Origin: Rubritepida flocculans DSM 14296
GTDB taxonomy: Bacteria; Pseudomonadota; Alphaproteobacteria; Acetobacterales; Acetobacteraceae
NCBI RefSeq assembly: GCF_000425365.1
Contig: NZ_AUDH01000011.1
Coordinates: 31,666-95,665 of the forward strand
Reading direction: 5' to 3'
Length of the DNA: 64,000 bases
Made by a program: the position numbers and the translations under genes. Shown one piece after another: positions 42,453 through 50,918 of the stretch; the stretch's first letter is position 1; every line of letters begins with the position of its first letter. The notes under the pieces were generated by a model, which worked only from the letters and a program-made list of their open reading frames with translations, was not told where the DNA came from and made no database searches.

Positions 42453-43574
42453 TCAGCCCAGATCCGCTTCCGCCAGCTCGGCCAGCAGCGCGAGCATGCC
42501 GCGCACGGCGATCTGGTCCGTCGCGGCGAGGCTGGCGCGGATGGAGGTGAACTGCGCCGTCTCGTTCAGCACGGTGACGGGGCGCGCGGCGAAGCCCTGC
42601 GGCGTGCGCACGAACACCCAGCTCCGCTCGCGGTGGCGCACCACGGCGCCCGCGGGCACGCGCCATTGCGGCGTGCCGTTCGCGCGGAGCTGCAGCGCCA
42701 CCGTCACGGCCTGGCCGGGGCGCAGCGCCTCCACGCCGCGGCTCACCTCGGCCACGGCCGTCACGCTCTGGGTGGCCGCGTCCGCCGTGCGGCCCACGCG
42801 CAGCACATGGCCTTCCGCGCCCTGCGCGGGCACCAGCACGCGCGCGTTCTCCACCAGCGCCGCGGCGCGCGCGAGCGGCACCTGCACGTTGATCCAGAGC
42901 ACCGAGAGGTCGCCGATGGTGAGCAACGGCGCGGCCTGGCTCACGCGCTCGCCGGGCGTGGCGGCGCGGCCGAGCACCACGCCCGCGATCGGGCTCGTCA
43001 CCGTCAGGGCCTGCTGGATGCGGCGGGTGCGCGCGAGTTCCGCGATCTCGTGCTCGCTCATGCCGAGCAGGCCGAGCATCTGCGTGCGCTCGTCCAGCGC
43101 GGCGGCGGCGGCGGTGTGCTCGGCGCGGGTGACGATGAGGCGGCGCTCGGCGATCACGCGCTCGCGGTAGAGCTGCTCGTCGCGGCGCAGCTTCTCGGCG
43201 GCGAGGTCGTGCTGGGTGCGCGCCTCCAGGAACAGGCGCTGCGCCTCCACCAGCTCGGTCGAGCGCAGGCGCGCCACGGCCTGGCCGGCGCGCACGCGCT
43301 CGTCCGGCGCCACGTGGATCGCCTCGACGAGGCCCGCCGCCGGGGCGGCCACCACGCGCAGCTGTGCAGGCGGCACCACGACGCTGCCGGGCAGCGTCAG
43401 CTCGGAGGGGCCCGTCTCCGGCTCGGGCCGGCCGAGTTCGATCCCGCCGGCGCGGAGCTGCCGGTCATCGAGGCGGATCGCCACCTCGGCGGCGCCCGGC
43501 TGCGCCAGCGCGGGCACGGCGAGGGCCGACAGGAACAGGGGCGCGCACATGCGGCGCGCGAGGAGGGGCCTCAT
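42453..43574 (-). CDS. RND efflux periplasmic adaptor (CusB/CzcB family)
   Basis: 373 residues: signal peptide (RPLLARRMCAPLFLSALAVPALAQ), split barrel-sandwich domain (LRVVAAPAAGLVEAIHVAPDERVRAGQAVARL and LTVTSPIAGVVLGRAATPGERV), helical hairpin, and beta-barrel (VGRTADAATQSVTAVAEV). It links the inner-membrane pump to the outer-membrane channel. ATG 43574 is favoured by GGAGATTCGCG just upstream; an earlier ATG (43598) is in frame. First gene of the efflux operon; 253 bp of noncoding DNA upstream must contain the promoter. Confidence 0.9.
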   Translation of the reverse strand: MRPLLARRMCAPLFLSALAVPALAQPGAAEVAIRLDDRQLRAGGIELGRPEPETGPSELTLPGSVVVPPAQLRVVAAPAAGLVEAIHVAPDERVRAGQAVARLRSTELVEAQRLFLEARTQHDLAAEKLRRDEQLYRERVIAERRLIVTRAEHTAAAAALDERTQMLGLLGMSEHEIAELARTRRIQQALTVTSPIAGVVLGRAATPGERVSQAAPLLTIGDLSVLWINVQVPLARAAALVENARVLVPAQGAEGHVLRVGRTADAATQSVTAVAEVSRGVEALRPGQAVTVALQLRANGTPQWRVPAGAVVRHRERSWVFVRTPQGFAARPVTVLNETAQFTSIRASLAATDQIAVRGMLALLAELAEADLG

Positions 43575-43827
43575 CGCGAATCTCCAGCATCGCTTCATGT
43601 GGAGAGCGCACGGCTCAGCGCCCCGGGGCCCGGGCGCGCGCCCGGGACATCGGCTCAACAGGCCCCTTGCAGGCGGGGCGTGTCGCTTGCCCGCGATCTC
43701 CAGCGCCGGCCGACACATGACATCTACGTCATGCGCCGCGCAGTTCAAGCCCGGCGTTGTGCGGCGCACTACCGCGCCGGGGCTTGATCCGCGCTGAACT
43801 GTTGCTGAAACGAAGCTGAATCGGCTG

Positions 43828-44721
43828 TCATGTGTTCCCGCCGGCGAGCACCTGCCCCGCCAGCCGCTCGGCGAGCTTCGCCATGGCCGTGTGGTCCTCG
43901 CCCGGGCCGAGATGCGCGGCGGCCGCGGCCCAGAGCTCGCGCGTCAGCGCGGCGAGCGGCGTGGGCACGCCGGCCTCCTTGCCGACATCGAGCGCTATGG
44001 AGAGATCCTTCACCATCAGATCCAGCGCGAAGCCGCTGTCGAAGCGGCGCGAGAGCACGAACTGCCGGAACTTCTTCTGGGTGGAGTTGTTCATCCCCGT
44101 GGAGGCGTTCAGCACATCCACCATCAGCCCGGGCTCCAGGCCGAACTTCTGGCCGATGAGCAGCGCCTCGATGCCGATGAGGAAGCCGCCGGCGCTGACC
44201 AGGTTGTTCAGCGCCTTCATCGCCTGGCCCGCGCCGACGGGCCCGCAGCGGTGGATGGAGCTGCCCATGGCGCGCAGGATCGGCTCCGCCGCGTCGAGGT
44301 CCGCGGCCTCGCCGCCGGCCATGATGGCGAGCTCGCCCGTCTTCGCGCGCGGCACGCCGCCGGAGACCGGGCAATCCACCATGCGGATGCCGTGCAGGGC
44401 GAGCATCCGCGCGATCTCGCGCGTGCGCGAAGGGTTGCCCGAGGTCATGTCGATGAACAGCGCGCCGGCGGGCAGGGCGCCCGCTGCGGCCTCGGCCACC
44501 ATCGCCACCTCGCGGCTGGTGGGCAGGATGGTGATGAGCGCCTCCGCGCCCGCGCAGGCCTCGGCCACGCCATGCGCGGCCCGACCGCCGATCTCGGAGA
44601 CGAAGCGCGCCACGCGCTCGGGCGAGAGGTCGCTCACCGCGACCTCGTGGCCCGCGCGGACGAGGTTGGCCGCCATCGGCCAGCCCATGTTGCCGATCCC
44701 GGCGAAGGCGAGGCGCGCCAT
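43828..44721 (-). CDS. HIBADH-family NAD(P)-dependent beta-hydroxyacid dehydrogenase
   Basis: 297 residues. The N-terminal Rossmann site is FAGIGNMGWPMAANLVRAGHEVAVSD, with the substrate motif VDCPVSGGVPRAKTGELAIMAGG and catalytic Lys in GAGQAMKALNNLVSAGG. Relatives oxidise 3-hydroxyisobutyrate or reduce tartronate semialdehyde. It follows the CMD-like gene by 5 bp, so both may act in one catabolic route. It ends 253 bp from the efflux operon. Confidence 0.88.
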   Translation of the reverse strand: MARLAFAGIGNMGWPMAANLVRAGHEVAVSDLSPERVARFVSEIGGRAAHGVAEACAGAEALITILPTSREVAMVAEAAAGALPAGALFIDMTSGNPSRTREIARMLALHGIRMVDCPVSGGVPRAKTGELAIMAGGEAADLDAAEPILRAMGSSIHRCGPVGAGQAMKALNNLVSAGGFLIGIEALLIGQKFGLEPGLMVDVLNASTGMNNSTQKKFRQFVLSRRFDSGFALDLMVKDLSIALDVGKEAGVPTPLAALTRELWAAAAAHLGPGEDHTAMAKLAERLAGQVLAGGNT

Positions 44722-44726
44722 GGCGG

Positions 44727-45176
44727 CTACTTCTTCGCCTTCTTCTTCGCGGGCTTCTCCTCCTCCGCCTTCTTCGCGGCCTTGGGCTTGATCGCGCCTT
44801 CGGCGAGCAGCACCTCGTGCGTCGCCTTGAAGGCGTCGAGCGCGGCGGGGATGCCGGCATAGGCGGCGGCGTGGCAGAGCGTGGCGCGGATTTCCTCCAC
44901 GCTCACGCCGTTGTTGAGCGCGCCCTTCACGTGCAGCTTCACCTCGGGGATCTTGCCCATCGCCGTGAGCATGGCGAGGTTGATGATGGAGCGCGTCTTG
45001 CGGTCCAGCGTCGGGTCGCCCCAGGCCATGCCCCAGGCCCAGCTCGTCGTGATGCGCTGGAAGGCCATCATGAAGTCGTCGGCCTTCTCGAGGCTCGCGT
45101 CCACATATTCGGCGCCCAGCACCGCGCGGCGGATGGGCAGCCCCTTGTTGAACAGCGCGTCGTCGTCCTGGGCCAT
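44727..45176 (-). CDS. Carboxymuconolactone decarboxylase-like protein with basic tail
   Basis: 149 residues. The CMD fold signature is present (DRKTRSIINLAMLTAMGKIPEVKLHVKGALNNGVSVEEIRATLCHAAAYAGIPAALDAF). It lacks the CxxC pair of AhpD peroxidase relatives, so decarboxylase or an unknown role is likelier. The last ~20 residues are a Lys/Ala/Glu run (KPKAAKKAEEE and so on), unusual for the family. ATG 45176 follows AAGGAGGAAGCGCC. It is divergent from the dehalogenase-like gene. Confidence 0.88.
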   Translation of the reverse strand: MAQDDDALFNKGLPIRRAVLGAEYVDASLEKADDFMMAFQRITTSWAWGMAWGDPTLDRKTRSIINLAMLTAMGKIPEVKLHVKGALNNGVSVEEIRATLCHAAAYAGIPAALDAFKATHEVLLAEGAIKPKAAKKAEEEKPAKKKAKK

Positions 45177-45287
45177 GGCGCTTCCTCCTTGTCGGGCGTG
45201 GCGGGCGAAGCCTGCGGCGGGCGCGCGAGGCGGTCAATCGGGCGGCGGGCGCTTCCCCCCGGCGCCGCGGGGTGCCAGCATCGGCCC

Positions 45288-46166
45288 ATGTTCTTCGAGG
45301 GCTTCCGCCTGGAGACGCGCGAGGCGAACGGCATCGCGCTGCGCCTGCGCCGCGGCGGCGCGGGCCCTCCCCTTCTGCTGCTGCACGGCAACCCGCAGAC
45401 GCACGCCATGTGGCACCGCCTCGCGCCCGCGCTGGCGCGGCGCTTCACCGTCATCGCGCCCGACCTGCGCGGCTACGGCCTCTCGGCCAAGCCGCCGGTG
45501 AGCGCCGACCATGCCGCCTATGCCAAGCGCGCGATGGCGCAGGACATGGCGGCGCTGATGCGCGGCCTCGGGCATCCGCGCTTCGCCGTCGTCAGCCATG
45601 ACCGGGGCGCGCGCGTGGCGCACCGCCTCGCCCTCGACCATCCGGAGGCGGTGGAGCGGCTCTGCGTGATGGACATCGTGCCCACGCTGCACCACTTCGA
45701 ACATGCCGACATGGCCTTCGCCATGGGATACTATCACTGGTTCTGGCTCGCGCAGCCGCACCCGCAGCCCGAGCGGCTGATCGGGCAGGATGTGGAGCTC
45801 TGGTTCGACATCCACACGAGCCGCGAGCCGAAGGACAAGGGCTTCTTCCACCCCGAGGCGCGGGCCGACTACCTGGCCGCGCTGCGCGCCCCCGGCACGG
45901 TGGCCGCGATCTGCGAGGACTACCGCGCCGCCGCCACCATAGACCTCGCCCATGACCGCGAGAGCCGCGCGGCGGGGCGGCGCGTCGCCTGCCCGCTGCT
46001 CGCGCTGTGGGGGCGCAAGGGGAAGATCGGGCAGTGGTATGATCCCCTCGCCGTCTGGCGCGCCTATGCCGATGGCCCCGTGACCGGCCATGCGGTGGAG
46101 AGCGGCCACTACCTGGCCGAGGAAGCGCCGGAGGAGGTGCTGGCCGCGCTCGACGCCTTTCTCTGA
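45288..46166 (+). CDS. Alpha/beta hydrolase, fluoroacetate dehalogenase-like
   Basis: 292 residues. Oxyanion segment LLHGNPQTHAMW, nucleophile loop VVSHDRGARVAHRLALDHP. Equivalents of all eight residues known for the Rhodopseudomonas fluoroacetate dehalogenase are visible: D105, R106, R109 (carboxylate clamp), D129, halide pocket H150, W151 and Y212, and H274. Aspartate rather than serine as nucleophile argues against an esterase. The reaction would be hydrolytic removal of halide from haloacetates. Related epoxide hydrolases also use Asp, but the HW pair and second Arg favour dehalogenase. Divergent from the CMD-like gene. Confidence 0.85.
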   Translation: MFFEGFRLETREANGIALRLRRGGAGPPLLLLHGNPQTHAMWHRLAPALARRFTVIAPDLRGYGLSAKPPVSADHAAYAKRAMAQDMAALMRGLGHPRFAVVSHDRGARVAHRLALDHPEAVERLCVMDIVPTLHHFEHADMAFAMGYYHWFWLAQPHPQPERLIGQDVELWFDIHTSREPKDKGFFHPEARADYLAALRAPGTVAAICEDYRAAATIDLAHDRESRAAGRRVACPLLALWGRKGKIGQWYDPLAVWRAYADGPVTGHAVESGHYLAEEAPEEVLAALDAFL

Positions 46167-46182
46167 CGCGGTGCGGCGCCGC

Positions 46183-46211
46183 TTGTCCCGCGCCGCCCGC
46201 GGGGCCAAGTG
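46183..46211 (+). promoter_or_regulatory. Candidate promoter of Nudix gene, possibly leaderless
   Basis: TTGTCC at 46183, 17-bp spacer, CAAGTG at 46206, followed 6 bp later by ATG 46218. The -10 is poor; GGGGA just before the ATG could alternatively serve as a ribosome-binding site. Confidence 0.25.
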
Positions 46212-46217
46212 CGGGGA

Positions 46218-46739
46218 ATGAGCACCCGCTTCCAGCGCCGCATCCCCGAGGGCGAGGACCGCGAACGCCTGATCTGCGGCGATTGCGGCTTCATCGCCTA
46301 CGAGAACCCCAAGATCGTCGTCGGCGCGGTGGTGGGCGAGGGCGGGCGGGTGCTGCTCTGCCGCCGCGCCATCGAGCCGCGCCGGGGCTTCTGGACCCTG
46401 CCCGCCGGCTATCTCGAGATGGGCGAGACGGTGGAGGAGGGCGCCGCGCGCGAAGCCTGGGAGGAGGCGCGCGCGAAGCTTGCGCTGGAGGGAATCCTGG
46501 GAGTCTACTCCATCGCGCGAATCGGGCAGGTGCAGGTGATCTTCCGCGCGCGCCTCGCCGAGCCGGGCTTCGCCCCGGGGCCCGAGAGCCTCGAGGTGCG
46601 GCTGTTCGAATGGGGAGAAATCCCATGGGACGAGATCGCCTTCCCCTCCGTGCGCTGGGCGCTCGCGGCCTGGCGCGAGGGGCGCGCCGCCGTGGCGGGC
46701 AACCCGCCCGAGGATGCGCGGGGCATGGCGGGGCTGTGA
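46218..46739 (+). CDS. Nudix hydrolase with N-terminal zinc ribbon
   Basis: 173 residues. A CxxC zinc-ribbon half ([15 protein letters not shown]) precedes the Nudix fold; the box is [23 protein letters not shown], with the usual Gly near the end replaced by Arg, as in ADP-ribose/NADH-type relatives. Substrate not certain. ATG 46218 is preferred over GTG 46209. The stop overlaps the next gene as GTGA. Confidence 0.9.
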   Translation: MSTRFQRRIPEGEDRERLICGDCGFIAYENPKIVVGAVVGEGGRVLLCRRAIEPRRGFWTLPAGYLEMGETVEEGAAREAWEEARAKLALEGILGVYSIARIGQVQVIFRARLAEPGFAPGPESLEVRLFEWGEIPWDEIAFPSVRWALAAWREGRAAVAGNPPEDARGMAGL

Positions 46740-47188
46740 GGGCCGCGCTGGCGCTGCTGCTCGCCCTCGCCGCCGCCCCGGCCCTGGCGCAGAACGCGCC
46801 GCCGCCGCCCCGCGTCGGCGACGCGCCGCGCGCCCAGGCCCAGGCCCAGCCTCAGCCCCGCCCGCAGGCCCAGGCCAACCCCGCGCCGCGTCCGCGCCCC
46901 ACGGACCCGCGCGACCGCGCCTTCATGGGAGGCGGCATGGTCGGCACGCCCGATTACGGGAACGCCCCGGCGCAGCGGCGGGTGGAACTTGCGCCGCGCC
47001 CCAATCTCGACATGGAGGGCCCGCGCGGCCCCGCCCCGAGCATGGACCCGAGCCTCTCGCCCACCATGATCAATCCCCGCCTGCCCAGCCGCGGCGCGGC
47101 GGCCGATGGCGCGATCAACCAGCGCGAGCAGCGCCTGCTGCAGACCCCCGCGCCCGGCGCGCGCCTCAGCGTGCCGATGAGCTGGTAG
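46736..47188 (+). CDS. Small secreted Pro/Gln/Ala-rich protein
   Basis: 150 residues starting at GTG (GTGA overlap with the Nudix gene). Signal peptide [18 protein letters not shown], then a low-complexity stretch ([22 protein letters not shown]) and a Gly/Met-rich centre ([15 protein letters not shown]). No domain recognised; probably periplasmic or cell-surface. Its 3' end overlaps the convergent glucokinase gene by 23 bp. Confidence 0.65.
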   Translation: MRAALALLLALAAAPALAQNAPPPPRVGDAPRAQAQAQPQPRPQAQANPAPRPRPTDPRDRAFMGGGMVGTPDYGNAPAQRRVELAPRPNLDMEGPRGPAPSMDPSLSPTMINPRLPSRGAAADGAINQREQRLLQTPAPGARLSVPMSW

Positions 47189-48089
47189 CGGCCAGCACAG
47201 CGAGGCCGAGCAGCCCCGGCTCGGGGTGCGCGATGCGCCGCACCGGGATGCGGGCGAGGTAGCCCGCCATGCGCGGCTTCGCGTCGAAGCGCGCGAGGAA
47301 GGCCGCGCGGTCGCAGAAGGGCAGCAGCCGCGCGAGCGCGCCGCCCGCGAGGTGCACGCCGCCGCGCGCGCCGTGCATCAGCGCCGCATCGCCGCAGAAG
47401 CCGCCCAGCGCGCGCCAGAACAGGGCGATGGCGGCGCGCGGCAGCGCCTCGCCGCGCGCCGCCGCCTCGGCCAGCGCGGCGGCGCTCGCGGGCGGGGGCG
47501 GCAGCCTGCGCAGGGCGGCCAGCGCGGCGGCGAGCCGGGGCAGCCCCTCGCCGCTCAGCAGATCCTCCTGCGAGACGGGCCCCTGGCGCGCCCGCAGATG
47601 CGCGAGCAGCGCCTCCTCCTCCTCGTCATGCGGGGCGAAGGCGGCATGCCCGGCCTCGGTGGCGGTGACCCCGCCCGCATGGCGCACGGCGAGGCCGAGC
47701 CCGGTGCCGGCGGCGATCACCAGGGCCGGCGCCTCCGGCACGGGTGTGCCCGTGCGCCAGTGTTCCACCTCCTCCGGCGCAAGGGCGGGCAGCGCCCAGG
47801 CCATGGCCTCGAGGTCGTTCAGCAGCCGCACCTCGGCAAAGGGCAGGGCGGCGGCCTCCACCACCCAGGGCGCGTTGGTCAGCGCCGCGCGGCCCGCCTC
47901 GACCGGCCCCGCCACCGCGCAGAAGAAGCGCGGCGGTGCGCCGAGCCGCGCCCGCGCCAGGGCCAGCGCGTCGTCGAAGCGCGGATGCTCGGCCACGCGC
48001 AGCGTCAGCGCCTCGCCGGGGCGGCCGCCCTCGGCCCGCGCGAAGCGGGCGTGTGTGCCGCCGATGTCGGCGAGGAGCGCCGGCGTCAG
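47166..48089 (-). CDS. glk: Glucokinase, apparent CTG start
   Basis: 307 residues of the ROK-unrelated bacterial Glk family. ATP/phosphate motif LLADIGGTHARFA at the N-terminus, catalytic LLNDLEAMAWAL, GTGLGLA, EAGHAAFAP and adenosine motif VHLAGGALARLLP are all present. The next in-frame GTG (47996) would delete the DIGGTHARFA motif. The only start codon giving the normal N-terminus (L/M-TPALLADIGG) is CTG at 48089-48087, which overlaps the upstream stop as CTGA, just like the ATGA couplings elsewhere. A true CTG start is therefore proposed; no ATG, GTG or TTG is available. Confidence 0.87.
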   Translation of the reverse strand: MTPALLADIGGTHARFARAEGGRPGEALTLRVAEHPRFDDALALARARLGAPPRFFCAVAGPVEAGRAALTNAPWVVEAAALPFAEVRLLNDLEAMAWALPALAPEEVEHWRTGTPVPEAPALVIAAGTGLGLAVRHAGGVTATEAGHAAFAPHDEEEEALLAHLRARQGPVSQEDLLSGEGLPRLAAALAALRRLPPPPASAAALAEAAARGEALPRAAIALFWRALGGFCGDAALMHGARGGVHLAGGALARLLPFCDRAAFLARFDAKPRMAGYLARIPVRRIAHPEPGLLGLAVLAATSSSAR

Positions 48090-49036
48090 AACAGCAGGCC
48101 CTTCTTCAGCAGCCCGTGCACGCCCTTCTCGCCGTTCACCGTCTGCGTCACGTGGAAATCCACCGCCAGCGAGCAGAACTGGTAGGCGTCGGCGGCGCTA
48201 AGGTTGGTGCGCGAGGTGATGAAGCCGATCATCTCGCGCAGCGCGCGCTTCATCGCCTCGTCGAGGTCCTCGTGCATGCCCATGGAGATGTAGTGCGTCG
48301 CCGTCTCGGCGCGCGGGTAGGCGAGGTTGCCGCCCTTCTCGACAGTCAGGCGGAAATGGCCCGTGAGGCACATCTCCAGCGCGTTGATGCACACCTCGCC
48401 ATCGCCCTGCACGCCGTGGCCGTCGCCGGCGCTGAACAGCGCCCCGGGGACATGGACGGGCAGGTAGAGCGTGGCGCCCTCGCCGATCTCCTTGTTGTCG
48501 AGGTTGCCGCCATGCGCGCGCGGCTCCTTGGTGCTGATCGGGCCCCATTCGGCGGGCGGGGCCACGCCCATCACGCCGAAGAAGGGGCTGAGCGGCAGCG
48601 CCACGCCCGGCCCCACGGGCACATGGCCCACGCGCTTCTCGCGGTCCACCGGGATGTGGAGCATGCGCTTGTAGGGGAAATCCTCCGGCAGCGTGCCGCC
48701 GAGCGGGCGGAAGCCGCAGAAGCCCCAGTCGCAGCCGAGCTCGATCTTCTCGATGTCCACGCGCAGCGTGTCGCCCGGCATGGCGCCCTTCACCGCCACG
48801 GGGCCGGTGAGGATGTGCGGGCCGAGGCGCGGCGGGTTGGCCGCGTGGATGGCGGCCAGCGCCGGGGGCACCTTCAGGCCCGAGGAGGGGTCGGGCATCG
48901 CCTCCGGCCCGCCGGAGACGCATTCGAGCACCACGAGGTCGCCGCTCTCGACCTCGATCAGCGGCGCGTAGCTCGCGTCGAAGCTGCCCCAGCGGATGGT
49001 CTCGGGCGTGGCGGGGATGCGGTGGGTGGCGGGCAT
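48086..49036 (-). CDS. Acetamidase/formamidase family protein
   Basis: 316 residues. FmdA-like hallmarks: RWGSFDASYAPLIEVESGDLVVLECVSGG, HILTGPVAVKGAMPGDTLRV, and HGVQGDGEVCINALEMCLTG. The family hydrolyses formamide or acetamide to ammonia and acid. ATG 49036 follows CGAGGAGCGACCC. It overlaps glk by 4 bp. A possible promoter (TTGACC, 17 bp, TTCATC) lies about 35-65 bp upstream. Confidence 0.92.
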   Translation of the reverse strand: MPATHRIPATPETIRWGSFDASYAPLIEVESGDLVVLECVSGGPEAMPDPSSGLKVPPALAAIHAANPPRLGPHILTGPVAVKGAMPGDTLRVDIEKIELGCDWGFCGFRPLGGTLPEDFPYKRMLHIPVDREKRVGHVPVGPGVALPLSPFFGVMGVAPPAEWGPISTKEPRAHGGNLDNKEIGEGATLYLPVHVPGALFSAGDGHGVQGDGEVCINALEMCLTGHFRLTVEKGGNLAYPRAETATHYISMGMHEDLDEAMKRALREMIGFITSRTNLSAADAYQFCSLAVDFHVTQTVNGEKGVHGLLKKGLLF

Positions 49037-49142
49037 GGGTCGCTCCTCGGTTCGCCCGCGATGAAAGGCAAGCGTGCGCCAAGGTCAATCGCCGCGGCGG
49101 GAGAGAGAGGCGGCGGGCCGCGCCGCGCCGCCCAATCCCGCG

Positions 49143-50009
49143 TCAGGCCGCCCGGCCGATGAGCCGCCGGCGCAGCGCGCCCGAGAGAAGGTCGATCACC
49201 GCCACCATCACCAGGATCAGCACGACGATGAAGGAGACGGCCTGCCATTCCAGCGTGCGGATCATCTCCGCCAGCACCAGCCCGATGCCGCCCGCACCCA
49301 CGATGCCGATGATGGTGGAGGAGCGGACATTGCTCTCGAAGAAGTAGAGCACCTGGCCCGCGATCACGGGCAGCACCTCGGGCAGGATGCCGAAGCGCAC
49401 GCGGTGCAGCCCGGAGCCGCCCGCGGCCACCACGCCCTCCTGCGGCTTGCGGTCGGCCGCCTCGATGGCCTCGGAGTAGAGTTTCCCGAAGATGCCGATG
49501 TCGCCCATCATGATGGCGAGCACGCCCGCGAAGGGGCCGAGGCCCACCACGCTCACCCAGATCAGCGCCCAGATCAGCGCGTCGATGCCGCGCAGCCCGT
49601 CGAGGCCGCGGCGCGTCAGGAAGCGCAGCGCCTGGTTCACCGTGGCGTTGCGCGCGGCGAGGAAGCCGAGCGGGAAGGCGATGGTCGCGGCCAGCAGCGT
49701 GCCGAGGAAGGCGATGGCCAGCGTCTCGGCCAGCGCGCGCAGCACGCCCGCCACGCTGGCGCCCTGGGTGGGCGCCGGCGGCACCATGAGGGTGAGGAAG
49801 TGCAGGAGCTGCCCGAAGCCCGAGAGCAGGCGCGAGGCGTCGATGTCGAGCCGCCACACCCCCAGCGCGAAGAGCCCCGCCATGCCGAGCAGCACCGCCA
49901 CCGTGGCGAGGCGCGAGGGCGTGAGGGGCCGGAACTGCGCCGGATGCGCGGCGCGCAGCACGGGCAGGCGGGCGCGCGCGGCCTCGCGAAGGGGCTGGGT
50001 CGCGCTCAT
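49143..50009 (-). CDS. phnE: Phosphonate-type ABC transporter permease (PhnE-like, second copy)
   Basis: 288 residues, about six hydrophobic segments, with the binding-protein-dependent permease pattern (LAETLAIAFLGTLLAATIAFPLGFLAARN; EAADRKPQEGVVAAGGSGLHRVRFGILPEVLPVIAGQVLYF as EAA loop). The ATG overlaps the stop of the first PhnE-like gene (ATGA), and the pair probably forms a heterodimeric channel. Confidence 0.9.
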   Translation of the reverse strand: MSATQPLREAARARLPVLRAAHPAQFRPLTPSRLATVAVLLGMAGLFALGVWRLDIDASRLLSGFGQLLHFLTLMVPPAPTQGASVAGVLRALAETLAIAFLGTLLAATIAFPLGFLAARNATVNQALRFLTRRGLDGLRGIDALIWALIWVSVVGLGPFAGVLAIMMGDIGIFGKLYSEAIEAADRKPQEGVVAAGGSGLHRVRFGILPEVLPVIAGQVLYFFESNVRSSTIIGIVGAGGIGLVLAEMIRTLEWQAVSFIVVLILVMVAVIDLLSGALRRRLIGRAA

Positions 50010-50911
50010 CGGCCGGGCTCCTTCCCGATCAGGCGCCGGCGCAGCCAGCCCGTGCCGAGGTCGATCAGCGTGACGGTGAGGATGATCAGCACCAGCAGCG
50101 CCGCCACGTCGTTGTAGTAGAATTTCCGCACCGCCTCGACGAGGTCCTGCCCGATGCCGCCCGCGCCGACGAAGCCCAGCACGGCGGCGCCGCGCACATT
50201 CACCTCGAAGCGCAGCAGCGCGTAGCTCAGGAAACCCGGCAGCACCTGCGGCACCACGGCGAAGCGCGCCATCTGCGTCCAGGAGGCGCCGGCGGCGGTG
50301 GCGCCCTCGACGGGCTTCATGTCGATGTTCTCCACCACCTCGGAGAAGAGCTTGCCCTGCGCGCCGAGCGAGTGGATGGCGATGGCCAGCACCCCCGCGA
50401 GCGGCCCCAGCCCGAAGGCGATCACGAAGATCAGCGCGAAGACGATCTCGGGCACGGTGCGGCAGAACTCGAGGCCGCGCTTCACGACCCAGCGCAGCGT
50501 CGCGGAGGGCACGATGTTGGCCGCCGAAAGCAGGCCGAAGGCGAAGCCGCCCAGGCATCCGAGGAGCGTGCCCACATAGGCCATCAGCAGCGTGTCGCCG
50601 AGCTGCGGCAGCCATCGGTGCAGGCCCCAGAACCACTCGGCCGGGTCCATCCAGACCCATTGCCCGGCGCGCTCGCCCGCCTCCAGCGTGAGGATGCGGC
50701 CGAAATAGCCGAAGAACTCTCCGCCGCGCTCCCACAGCACGGCCGGCTTCACCTCCGCGACCCAGGCGGCGAGCAGCGCAAGGCCGAGCAGCACGAGGAG
50801 GGAGAGGAGCAGGCGCCGCCGCTCCGCCGCGCGCACGGCGGCATAGCCGGCGCGGAGCGGCTCCAGCCGCTCCGCCGGCAGGCGGGGCAGGGCGGCGGCG
50901 CGCGCGCTCAT
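50006..50911 (-). CDS. phnE: Phosphonate-type ABC transporter permease (PhnE-like, first copy)
   Basis: 301 residues. Longer N-terminal helix (LLLSLLVLLGLALLAAWVAEV), then TLLMAYVGTLLGCLGGFAFGLLSA and EAA loop MKPVEGATAAGASWTQMARFAVVPQVLPGFLSY. It is similar in plan to the neighbouring permease, so the pair looks like an old duplication. Eight bp after phnD. Confidence 0.9.
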   Translation of the reverse strand: MSARAAALPRLPAERLEPLRAGYAAVRAAERRRLLLSLLVLLGLALLAAWVAEVKPAVLWERGGEFFGYFGRILTLEAGERAGQWVWMDPAEWFWGLHRWLPQLGDTLLMAYVGTLLGCLGGFAFGLLSAANIVPSATLRWVVKRGLEFCRTVPEIVFALIFVIAFGLGPLAGVLAIAIHSLGAQGKLFSEVVENIDMKPVEGATAAGASWTQMARFAVVPQVLPGFLSYALLRFEVNVRGAAVLGFVGAGGIGQDLVEAVRKFYYNDVAALLVLIILTVTLIDLGTGWLRRRLIGKEPGR

Positions 50912-50918
50912 CGCGCCG

